From assembly GCF_010668805.1 (NCBI RefSeq), contig NZ_WUFT01000004.1:1-64000 (forward strand): a stretch of 64,000 nucleotides of DNA, in the 5' to 3' direction. The first letter of the stretch is position 1. Every line of letters begins with the position of its first letter. Positions 17,523 to 25,098 of the stretch are shown in pieces. The position numbers were made by a program, and so were the translations under genes. Under the pieces are notes generated by a model that was given only the letters and a program-made list of their open reading frames with translations, did no database searches and had not been told where the DNA came from. The stretch comes from Rhizobium phaseoli (GTDB taxonomy: Bacteria > Pseudomonadota > Alphaproteobacteria > Rhizobiales > Rhizobiaceae).

Positions 17523-18443
17523 ATGGGCGTCTGGATCGACACTGACATGGGCTTCGACGACATCGCCGCCATTCTGGTGGTGGCACAGTCGGAATACGAA
17601 ATCGACGGCATATCGCTGGTCTTCGGCAATGCGCCGCTGCCGCAGGTAAGAAGGAATGCCGCCGGCGCCGCCGCTGCCTTCGGCTGGAATTTTCCCATCC
17701 ACACCGGGCGCGCCATGCCGGTTCTCGGCAAGCTCGAAACCGCGCAGGCGATCCTCGGCGCAACCGGCATCCCGACCATCGGCAAGAGCCTGCCGGAGGC
17801 ATCAGCCCTTGCCGAGAGCGATGCCTTCGCAGCCCTGTGCCGCTGGCTGGAAGGCGAGGGCCAGCGCCGCATCCTGGCGCTCGGGCCGCTCACCAATATG
17901 GCCGCCGTGGCGCTCGCCCGCCCCGATCTTGCCGCCCGCATCAGCGACCTCGTCTGGATGGGCGGCGGCGTCACCTCAGGCAATCATACGGCGTCCGCCG
18001 AGTTCAACGCGCTCGCCGATCCCGAGGCACTGTCAATCGTCATCGCCCATGGGCTGCCGCTGCGCATGGTCGATCTCGATCTTTGCCGCAAGGTGCTGGC
18101 AAGGCCCGAGGATGCCGAACCGGTGCGCAGCGCCGGCGGCGCCAATGCCGAACTGATCGCCGATATGTTTGCGGGTTATATAAGTATCGGCACCAGCCGC
18201 GGCCGCCCGGGCATGGCAATCTACGATCCCACAGCCGCGATCGCCTTCGTCGCTCCCGATGTCGTCAGCTTCCGACCCGCGCGTATCGACATCGAGCTGC
18301 AGGGCGCCTTGACCCGTGGCCGCACCGTCGTCGAGACCCGCGCTACGCATGCAACCTTCAATGCCCAATTTGCCGCCGACATCGATGTCGACAGGGCGCG
18401 TGTCATCATTCTTGAAGCCCTGGTCAACGAGGCCCGCAAATGA
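17523..18443 (+). CDS. Inosine/uridine-preferring nucleoside hydrolase (IunH family)
   Basis: The 306-aa enzyme should cleave ribonucleosides to free base and ribose. The N-terminal calcium-binding motif reads DTDMGFDD (residues 6-13). The family normally has DTDPGxDD, so all Asp ligands are kept but the Pro is Met. Other family landmarks are present: LALGPLTNMAAVA, VWMGGG, and SAEFNALADPEAL, the N-x-x-x-D-P-E-A region that contacts the ribose. The ATG at 17523 is four bases after the ATPase stop; an upstream in-frame start lies within the ATPase gene and is rejected. The gene overlaps the adenine deaminase start (ATGA). Adenosine or inosine are plausible substrates from context. Confidence 0.92.
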   Translation: MGVWIDTDMGFDDIAAILVVAQSEYEIDGISLVFGNAPLPQVRRNAAGAAAAFGWNFPIHTGRAMPVLGKLETAQAILGATGIPTIGKSLPEASALAESDAFAALCRWLEGEGQRRILALGPLTNMAAVALARPDLAARISDLVWMGGGVTSGNHTASAEFNALADPEALSIVIAHGLPLRMVDLDLCRKVLARPEDAEPVRSAGGANAELIADMFAGYISIGTSRGRPGMAIYDPTAAIAFVAPDVVSFRPARIDIELQGALTRGRTVVETRATHATFNAQFAADIDVDRARVIILEALVNEARK

Positions 18444-20227
18444 ACGCCATCCCTCGCCAGGAACCCGGCGATCTCAACGATCCCGCCTTACGCGCCCGCG
18501 CCGTCGCGGCCGCACGCGGTGATGCTCCCTTCGATATGCTGATCACCGGCGGCCGGCTGCTCGACGCGGTGACCGGCCTGATCAGGGACGCCGATATCGG
18601 CCTCGTCGGCGCGGTGATTGCGAGCGTCCACACCCCGGCAAGCCGCACGGATGCGGTCGAGATCATCAATGCGGCTGGCGGCATCGCAACACCCGGTCTG
18701 ATCGACACGCACATGCATGTCGAAAGTTCGATGGTGACACCTGCGGAATATGCGAGCGCCGTGCTGGCGCGCGGCGTCACCACGGTCGTTTGGGATCCGC
18801 ACGAATTCGCCAACGTCCATGGGCTTGACGGTGTGCGCTGGGCGATCGAGGCGGTGCGCTCACTGCCGCTGCGCATGATCCTGCTCGCTCCCTCCTGCGT
18901 GCCGTCGGCGCCCGGCCTGGAACTTGCGGGCGCCGATTTCGATGCCTCCGTCATCGCCGAGATGCTGCGCTCCTCAGCCGTCGGCGGCGTTGCCGAGGTC
19001 ATGAACATGCGCGGCGTCATCGACGGCGATCCGCGCATGAGCGCCATCGTCAATGCCGGTCTTGCCTCCGGCAAGCTCGTTTGCGGCCATGCCCGCGGCC
19101 TTGAGGGTGCAGACCTCAACGCCTTCATGGCATCGGGCATCACGTCCGACCACGAACTCACCTCCGGCGCCGACCTCGCGGCCAAGCTTGCAGCCGGCCT
19201 GACGATCGAGCTGCGCGGATCGCACGACCATTTGCTGCAGGAATTCGTCGAGGTGCTGAATGGTCTCGGCCACCTGCCCCCGACCGTGACACTCTGCACC
19301 GACGACGTCTTTCCCGATGAACTCTACGAAAGCGGCGGTCTCGACGACGTCGCCCGCCGGCTGGTGCGCTACGGAATGAAGCCGGAGTGGACAATCCGTG
19401 CCGCAACCTTCAACGCCGCACAGCGGCTGAAGCGATCCGATCTCGGCCTCATCGCCGCTGGCCGCCGCGCCGATATCGTGCTCTTCGAGAACCTCGCGGA
19501 CTTCCGGGCGCAATTGGTCATATCAAGTGGCCGCATCGTCGCCCGCAACGGCAGCATGCAGATTGCCGTGCAGCAACTCGATCCGGCACCGCTCGTCAAT
19601 TCGGTGAAGCTCCCGCAACTGGCCGAACGTGATTTCCGCATTCCATCAAGAGGCGAGCGCGTCCGTGTCGCCACCATTGACCGCCCGCGCTTCACGCAAT
19701 GGGGCGAGGCGGAGACAGAGGTCATAGACGGGTTCGTCGTACCGCCGGCCGACAGCGCCATGATCGCCGTCGCTCATCGCCACGGCAAGGCCGACGGCAC
19801 CCCGCGCATCGGCTTCCTCACCGGCTGGGGTGAATGGCGCGGCGCCTTTTGCACCACCGTCTCGCATGACAGCCACAACCTCACCGTCTTCGGCGGCAAT
19901 GCGCGCGACATGGCGCTCGCCGCCAACGCCGTCATAGCAGCCGGCGGCGGCATGGCGGTCGCCAAAAACGGAAAGGTCGAGGCGATCCTGCCGCTGCCGC
20001 TCTCCGGCCTGGTGACTGGCGCATTGCTGAAAGACACCGCTTCGGCCTTCGCCGGCATCCGCAAGGCCATGGAAAAAATCGTCGACTGGAAACCGCCCTA
20101 CCGGGTCTTCAAGGCCTGCTTCGGCGCAACGCTTGCCTGCAATGCCGGCCCGCACCAGACGGACCGGGGAATTGCCGATGTGGTGACGGGCAAGGTGCTG
20201 GAAAGCCCGGTGCTGGAGGTTTTATAG
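18440..20227 (+). CDS. ade: Adenine deaminase
   Basis: The 595-aa metal-dependent amidohydrolase converts adenine to hypoxanthine and ammonia. Signature regions are GLIDTHMHVESSM with metal ligands His91 and His93, VVWDPHEFANVHG, CGHARGLEGADLNAF, SDHE, and CTDDVFPDEL. The C-terminal segment containing GGMAVAKNGKVEAILPLPLSGL belongs to the Ade family and excludes dihydroorotase-like relatives. The length is normal. As the last gene of the cassette it would act on adenine released by the nucleoside hydrolase, feeding hypoxanthine into salvage and nitrogen into metabolism. Confidence 0.95.
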   Translation: MNAIPRQEPGDLNDPALRARAVAAARGDAPFDMLITGGRLLDAVTGLIRDADIGLVGAVIASVHTPASRTDAVEIINAAGGIATPGLIDTHMHVESSMVTPAEYASAVLARGVTTVVWDPHEFANVHGLDGVRWAIEAVRSLPLRMILLAPSCVPSAPGLELAGADFDASVIAEMLRSSAVGGVAEVMNMRGVIDGDPRMSAIVNAGLASGKLVCGHARGLEGADLNAFMASGITSDHELTSGADLAAKLAAGLTIELRGSHDHLLQEFVEVLNGLGHLPPTVTLCTDDVFPDELYESGGLDDVARRLVRYGMKPEWTIRAATFNAAQRLKRSDLGLIAAGRRADIVLFENLADFRAQLVISSGRIVARNGSMQIAVQQLDPAPLVNSVKLPQLAERDFRIPSRGERVRVATIDRPRFTQWGEAETEVIDGFVVPPADSAMIAVAHRHGKADGTPRIGFLTGWGEWRGAFCTTVSHDSHNLTVFGGNARDMALAANAVIAAGGGMAVAKNGKVEAILPLPLSGLVTGALLKDTASAFAGIRKAMEKIVDWKPPYRVFKACFGATLACNAGPHQTDRGIADVVTGKVLESPVLEVL

Positions 20228-20271
20228 GGTCGGCAATGCGTGGGGACTTGTCACGACGGACGTGCCGTGTG

Positions 20272-20389
20272 GCCCCCTCATCCGCCCTACGGGCACCTTC
20301 TCCCCGCTGGGGAGAAGAGGGAATCGAGAGGCGGCAGCGTATCTCTTCTCCCCGGCGGGGAGAAGGTGCCGGCAGGCGGATGAGGGGGC
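20272..20389. repeat. Rhizobial palindromic repeat with two hairpins, between convergent genes
   Basis: The outer arms GCCCCCTCATCCGCC (20272-20286) and its complement (20375-20389) pair perfectly over 15 bp. Inside are two further stems built on CTTCTCCCC/GGGGAGAAG. It lies between the convergent 3' ends of ade and the M20 gene and could serve as a bidirectional terminator. A diverged relative is at 23693-23791. Confidence 0.8.
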
Positions 20390-20402
20390 TACAAACGTGG
20401 TG

Positions 20403-21572
20403 CTAACCCTTCAACTCCCGCTCCACCAACGCCACCCAATAAGCCGCCCCATATCCAAGCGCCTCATCGTTGAAATCATAGGCGGTGTTGTGATGCAGCG
20501 CCCCGTCCACCGCCGGCCCGTTGCCGAGCCAGACATAACACCCCGGCGCATTCTGCGCGAAGAAGGCAAAGTCGTCGCCTGCAGTCGACGGCGGAAAGCT
20601 CGTTCGCACTTTTCCGCCGAAGACCGAGCCGGCGGCGGCGAGCGCCCGCGCGGTTGCATTCGCATCGTTGATAACAGGCGGAATCCGCCGCTCGAATGCG
20701 TAGTCGACGCCAACCGCGTACATAGCCGCAGTGCCATTCGCCAACCGACCGATCTCGTTCTCCAGCTGGTCCCGCACTTTGGGCGAATAGGCCCGCGCTG
20801 TCCCGCCGATCTCCACGATATCGGGAATGACGTTCAGCGCCTTCGGGTCACCGGCCTGCAGGAAACACGCGCTGACGACGGCCGGCTGCAGCGGATCGAC
20901 CACCCGTCCGACGATGGTCTGCAGCGACGACAGGAAAGTGCCGGCGGCCGTGATCGGATCGCGGCCGAGATGCGGCTTGGCGCCGTGCGTGCCGATCCCC
21001 CGAAAAGTAGTGCGCCAGCTGTCGGAAGAGGCAAGCTGCGGCCCCTCGACTACGGCGATCTCGTCGACCGCAAGCCCAGGCATATTGTGCAGCCCGAAGA
21101 CGGCGTCGCAGGGGAAAAGTTCGAACAGCCCCTCCTCGACCATCCGCCTTGCCCCGCCTCGCCCTTCTTCGGCCGGCTGGAAGATGAAGTGCACCGTGCC
21201 GGAGAAACTTCGCGTCGCCGCAAGATGCCGCGCGGCACCGAGCAGCATCGCCGTATGGCCGTCATGGCCGCAGGCATGCATCTTTCCCGCTATGGTCGAT
21301 TTATAAGCCCGCTCCGCCATCTCAGGCATGGCGAGCGCATCCATATCGGCCCTGAGCCCGATCCGGCGCGTGCCGTTGCCGACCTGCAACGTGCCGACCA
21401 CCCCGGTACCCGCCAGCCCGCGATGCACGGCGATGCCAGCCTCTTCGAGAAGCCTTGCGGCGATGGCGGCGGTGCGCTCCTCCTCGAAACCGAGTTCGGG
21501 ATGGGCATGCAGATCGCGGCGCAGAGCGGTGAGGAATGGCAGATCGTTTGTGATCCGGGCGGGAATGCTCAT
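20403..21572 (-). CDS. M20-family amidohydrolase (hippurate hydrolase/aminoacylase type)
   Basis: The 389-aa zinc peptidase-like enzyme removes acyl or similar groups from amino acids. It has the family pattern LRRDLHAHPELGFEE, LRADMDALAMPE, the metal-site motif MHACGHDGHTAMLLGAA, and FIFQPAEEGRGGARRM with the catalytic and metal-binding Glu pair. A dimerisation lid domain occupies about residues 180-290, and the closing metal ligand is in DGALHHNTAYDFND. The gene is last in the minus-strand run behind tctC-tctB-tctA (gap 91 bp to tctA), so it may hydrolyse the compound that transporter brings in. The true substrate is unknown. Confidence 0.9.
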   Translation of the reverse strand: MSIPARITNDLPFLTALRRDLHAHPELGFEEERTAAIAARLLEEAGIAVHRGLAGTGVVGTLQVGNGTRRIGLRADMDALAMPEMAERAYKSTIAGKMHACGHDGHTAMLLGAARHLAATRSFSGTVHFIFQPAEEGRGGARRMVEEGLFELFPCDAVFGLHNMPGLAVDEIAVVEGPQLASSDSWRTTFRGIGTHGAKPHLGRDPITAAGTFLSSLQTIVGRVVDPLQPAVVSACFLQAGDPKALNVIPDIVEIGGTARAYSPKVRDQLENEIGRLANGTAAMYAVGVDYAFERRIPPVINDANATARALAAAGSVFGGKVRTSFPPSTAGDDFAFFAQNAPGCYVWLGNGPAVDGALHHNTAYDFNDEALGYGAAYWVALVERELKG

Positions 21573-21663
21573 GGCCTGGAAATCCCTTCATGCGAAACGG
21601 GCGCCCAACCGGCGCCCGCGTCAGATCATCCCTTGTTTATCAAATGGTTCGCAAATTCAATCA

Positions 21664-23172
21664 TCAAGTCTCTTCGACGAACACCTCTTCGCGCTTCTTC
21701 TTGACGCTTGGCAGGAAGACGATGATGAGCACGGCAAGTGCGATGGCCAGAAGAGTGGCGCTGATCGGCCGTGTGACGAAAGTGGTTGGATCGCCGCGCG
21801 ACAGGATCATCGCACGTCGCAAATTCTCCTCGAGCAACGGTCCGAGCACGAAGCCGAGCAGGAGCGGCGCCGGCTCGCAGCGAAGCTTTGCCAGCACGTA
21901 GCCGATGAGGCCGAAGAAGGCGACGGCATAGAGGTCGTAGACGTTGGCGTTGACGCTGTAGACCCCGATCGAGCAGAAGGCCATGATGATGGGGAAGAGC
22001 ACGTAATAGGGCACCGTCAGGAGCTTAACCCAGAGCCCGATCAGCGGCAGGTTGAGGATGACCAGCATCAGGTTGCCGATCCACATCGAGGCGATGATGC
22101 CCCAAAACAGCGCCGGTTGCTCGGTGGCGACGTTCGGTCCCGGCACGATGCCCTGGATGATCATCGCGCCGATCATCAGCGCCATGACGGGATTGGCGGG
22201 AATGCCGAGCGTCAGCAGCGGAATGAATGAGGTCTGCGCGCCGGCATTGTTGGCCGATTCCGGTCCGGCGACACCGGCAACCGCGCCCTTGCCGAACTCC
22301 TCCGGCGTCTTCGACATCCGCTTTTCCACCGTATAGGAAGCGAAGGAGGCCAAGATCGCGCCGCCGCCCGGCAGGATACCGAGCGCCGAGCCGATCGCCG
22401 TGCCGCGAATAATCGGCGCGATCATCTCCTTGAATTCCTGGCGCGACGGCAAAAGGCCCGACACCTTGGCCATCAGCACCGTGCGTGTCGACTCGCCCTC
22501 GAGGTTGCGCAGGATTTCTGCCACGCCGAAGACCCCGACAGCGAGCGCCACGAAGTTCAGCCCATCCGCATATTCACGGATGCCGAGCGTGAAACGCGGC
22601 GTGCCGGTATAGATATCGGTGCCGACGAGGCCGAGCAGAAGCCCGAGCGCCACCATCGCCAACGCCTTGACCACGGAGCCGTGCGCAAGAGCAATCGACG
22701 AAACGAGGCCGACGACCATCAGCGAGAAATATTCCGCTGACCCGAATTGCAGCGCAATGGCGGTGAGCGGCGGCGCGAAGATCGCAACGAGGAAGGTCGA
22801 GACCGTTCCGGCAAAGAACGAACCGAACGCCGCGATCGCAAGTGCGGCCCCCGCCCTGCCCTTGCGCGCCATCTGGTAACCGTCGATCGCGGTGACGGCA
22901 GAGGAGGATTCGCCCGGCATGTTGATGAGGATCGCCGTCGTCGAACCGCCATACTGCGCGCCGTAATAGATGCCGGCGAGCATGATCAGCGAGGAGACCG
23001 GTTCGAGCTGGAAGGTGATCGGCAAGAGCATGGCGATCGTCGCCGTGGCGCCGATACCCGGCAGCACGCCGATCAGCGTGCCGAGCAGCACGCCGATTAG
23101 GCAGAAGAGCAGGTTTTCCGGAGTGCCGGCCGTCGCAAAACCGAGCGCGAGATTGCTGAAAAGATCCATCAT
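21664..23172 (-). CDS. Tripartite tricarboxylate transporter large permease, TctA family
   Basis: The 502-aa polytopic protein has about 12 hydrophobic segments and the TctA signatures GVLPGIGATATIAMLLPITF near the N-terminus and GIPANPVMALMIGAMIIQGIVPGPNV in the middle. It forms the channel of a secondary, binding-protein-dependent carboxylate importer. Two adjacent ATGs begin the frame (23172 and 23169). AGGAGG lies only two bases before the first and five before the second, so 23169 may be the one used. It is six bases from tctB. Confidence 0.93.
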   Translation of the reverse strand: MMDLFSNLALGFATAGTPENLLFCLIGVLLGTLIGVLPGIGATATIAMLLPITFQLEPVSSLIMLAGIYYGAQYGGSTTAILINMPGESSSAVTAIDGYQMARKGRAGAALAIAAFGSFFAGTVSTFLVAIFAPPLTAIALQFGSAEYFSLMVVGLVSSIALAHGSVVKALAMVALGLLLGLVGTDIYTGTPRFTLGIREYADGLNFVALAVGVFGVAEILRNLEGESTRTVLMAKVSGLLPSRQEFKEMIAPIIRGTAIGSALGILPGGGAILASFASYTVEKRMSKTPEEFGKGAVAGVAGPESANNAGAQTSFIPLLTLGIPANPVMALMIGAMIIQGIVPGPNVATEQPALFWGIIASMWIGNLMLVILNLPLIGLWVKLLTVPYYVLFPIIMAFCSIGVYSVNANVYDLYAVAFFGLIGYVLAKLRCEPAPLLLGFVLGPLLEENLRRAMILSRGDPTTFVTRPISATLLAIALAVLIIVFLPSVKKKREEVFVEET

Positions 23173-23178
23173 CGCCTC

Positions 23179-23640
23179 CTAGAACCGGACCCAGGGGCCG
23201 AAGCGCTCGAACGGCAGCCCGAGCCCATAGCTAAAGACCGCCACCGAAAAAAACGTCAGCAGCAGCGAAAGAATAAGCGCGAAGAACACATTCATTTTTT
23301 GCGATGCGAAACAGGCGATGAATGCGGTAAAGAACAGCGCCGGCGCAAATCCAAGCCCGCGCACCGTCAGTCCGAAGAAGACAGGCGCCGGCAGGATGAA
23401 GAGCATGCCGCGCCAGGCGAAGGCACCGATCGGCTCCCCCTCGATGCGAAGTGCCTGAATGAAGATGATCGCACCGAGGAGCACGAGCACACAGGCCAGC
23501 ACCAGCGGAAAATAACCTGGCCCCATGCGCACCGCCGTGCCGAGATCGAGCCCCAAGGACTGGAGGGCGAAGAAGGCGCCGGTCGCGACGAAAAGCCCGC
23601 CGCAGATCGCATTGGTGGTATCGAAACTGATGGATTTCAT
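23179..23640 (-). CDS. Tripartite tricarboxylate transporter small permease, TctB family
   Basis: The 153-aa protein has four predicted membrane helices (about residues 9-30, 42-62, 78-110 and 122-145), the usual TctB topology. It lies between tctC and tctA in the standard order, with its stop six bases from the tctA start. TctB sequences are poorly conserved, so the call depends mainly on length, topology and position. Confidence 0.88.
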   Translation of the reverse strand: MKSISFDTTNAICGGLFVATGAFFALQSLGLDLGTAVRMGPGYFPLVLACVLVLLGAIIFIQALRIEGEPIGAFAWRGMLFILPAPVFFGLTVRGLGFAPALFFTAFIACFASQKMNVFFALILSLLLTFFSVAVFSYGLGLPFERFGPWVRF

Positions 23641-23692
23641 GGTGTCTCATGGAGTTGGAGATGGTTCACGTGATGCCGTTGCTGCGGCGATT

Positions 23693-23791
23693 GCCCCTCA
23701 TCCGCCTGCCCGCACCTTCTCCCCGCAAGCGGGGATCCGAAGGACGGGTCGAGACCAGTGGCTCGACCCCGGTCGGGTTAGGGTGAGGGGC
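23693..23791. repeat. Diverged palindromic repeat between tctC and tctB
   Basis: The ends GCCCCTCA (23693-23700) and TGAGGGGC (23784-23791) are inverted, and the left part (CCTCATCCGCC, then CACCTTCTCCCCG) matches the left part of the element at 20272-20389. The interior differs and carries its own GGGTCGAG/CTCGACCC stem. It interrupts what would otherwise be a compact tctCBA operon, and may reduce tctBA expression relative to tctC. Confidence 0.7.
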
Positions 23792-23822
23792 TCATCCGGC
23801 ATGTCCTGGACGAGGACAAGTC

Positions 23823-24806
23823 TCAGTCCGCATATTCGCCGGCAGCCTCGATCACCTGCTTCCAGCGGGCGATCTCGCTTTCGAGCTTGGCCTTCAGCGC
23901 AGCCGGAGTCGCATCGGCGTCGGAGGATGGCGCCGTGCCGAGCTCGGCGAAGCGAGCGCCGACATTCGGGTCTTTCAGAGCGACCTGCAGCGACTTCGAC
24001 AGCCGTTCGTTGATCGCAGCCGGCGTGCCTTTCGGCGTGTAGATACCGTGCCAGATGCCGACTTCAAAACCCGGAAGGCCGGCTTCGACTGCCGTCGGAA
24101 TGTCCTTCATCACGTCGAGGCGCTTGGGCGAGGTCACGGCATAGGCCTTGATCGTGCCGCCCTGGATCTGCTTGGTCGTGTTGGTCGTCTGGTCACACAT
24201 GACGTCGACCTGACCGCCGAGCAGATCGGTCATGGCAGGGCCGGTGCCCTTGTAGGGAACGGTGGTCAGCGGCGTCTGGATGGCACTCATGAACATCATG
24301 CCGCAGAGATGCGAAGCCGCACCGATGCCGGCATTGGCGACCGTCACCTTGTCTTTGTTGGCCTTGATATAATCGATCAGTCCCTTGAGGTCGGTGGGCT
24401 CCATATCCTTGCGTGCAACGATTGTCATCGGCACCTCGGTGACGAGGCCGACATAATCGAAGGCGCCGAGCGTGTCATAGGCGAGCTTGCGGTAGAGCGT
24501 GGCGCTGGTTGCCATGCCGATATGGTGCAGCAGGATGGTGTAGCCGTCGGGATCGGCACTCGCCACCCGGCCGGCGCCGAGCGTGCCGCCGGCGCCGCCG
24601 ACGTTTTCGACGACGATCTGCTGGCCGAGATCCTTCGACATGGATTCGGCGACGAGGCGCGCGACGGTGTCGGTCGGGCCGCCGGCCGCAAAGGGCACGA
24701 CCATGGTGATGGTGCGTTCGGGATAGGACTGCGCCGAAGCGGCGCCGGCGAGAAGAGAGACCGCGGCAGCCGCGGTCAGGCCGAGCATAGCCTTCAGAAT
24801 TTTCAT
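23823..24806 (-). CDS. Tripartite tricarboxylate transporter substrate-binding protein (TctC/Bug family)
   Basis: The 327-aa periplasmic protein has a Sec signal peptide (residues 1-25, ending ASAQS). The mature part begins with the family pattern YPERTITMVVPFAAGGPTD and continues with the QIVVENVGGAGGTLGA cleft motif. Bug proteins bind carboxylates or related small acids with two beta-alpha loops. The start is the ATG at 24806 behind AGGGAGGAA; a start 90 bases further up would hide the signal peptide. The gene lies 293 bp downstream of the two-component pair. Confidence 0.93.
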   Translation of the reverse strand: MKILKAMLGLTAAAAVSLLAGAASAQSYPERTITMVVPFAAGGPTDTVARLVAESMSKDLGQQIVVENVGGAGGTLGAGRVASADPDGYTILLHHIGMATSATLYRKLAYDTLGAFDYVGLVTEVPMTIVARKDMEPTDLKGLIDYIKANKDKVTVANAGIGAASHLCGMMFMSAIQTPLTTVPYKGTGPAMTDLLGGQVDVMCDQTTNTTKQIQGGTIKAYAVTSPKRLDVMKDIPTAVEAGLPGFEVGIWHGIYTPKGTPAAINERLSKSLQVALKDPNVGARFAELGTAPSSDADATPAALKAKLESEIARWKQVIEAAGEYAD

Positions 24807-24972
24807 CGTTTCCTCCCTGATGAAACAAGCAAGCCCGCCGACACATCCTCCGCGCCGGGCATGACCTATTTGTCGCCGGGAAAAACCGGCCCGCAATCAT
24901 TTCAGCCACTTTCGAGGGACGATTTTGCGACAGTGCGATGCAGCATGGGTCGATTTGGAAACAAACGGCTTG

Positions 24973-25000
24973 TGCGATGGGTGGATTTTCACCCATCGCA
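24973..25000. promoter_or_regulatory. Perfect 11-bp inverted repeat upstream of tctC
   Basis: TGCGATGGGTG (24973-24983) and CACCCATCGCA (24990-25000) flank GATTTT. The site is about 170 bp before the tctC start and about 100 bp after the end of the response-regulator gene, with no T-run on the minus strand. It is a candidate enhancer-type binding site for the DctD-like activator, or an mRNA 3' stem of the regulatory operon. Confidence 0.4.
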
Positions 25001-25098
25001 TGCCGACGACCACATTTCTGCTGGCAGCACCCGCCTCGGTCAACGACCGGCCAGCCGCTGGAAATGTCACCTCGGTAAGCGTACACTTTCCAAAGAGG

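Noticed and set aside
24893..24908. TGGC...TTGC on the minus strand upstream of tctC as a sigma-54 promoter
   Set aside because: The spacing between GG and GC is 11 bp rather than the required 10, and the rest of the consensus is poor.
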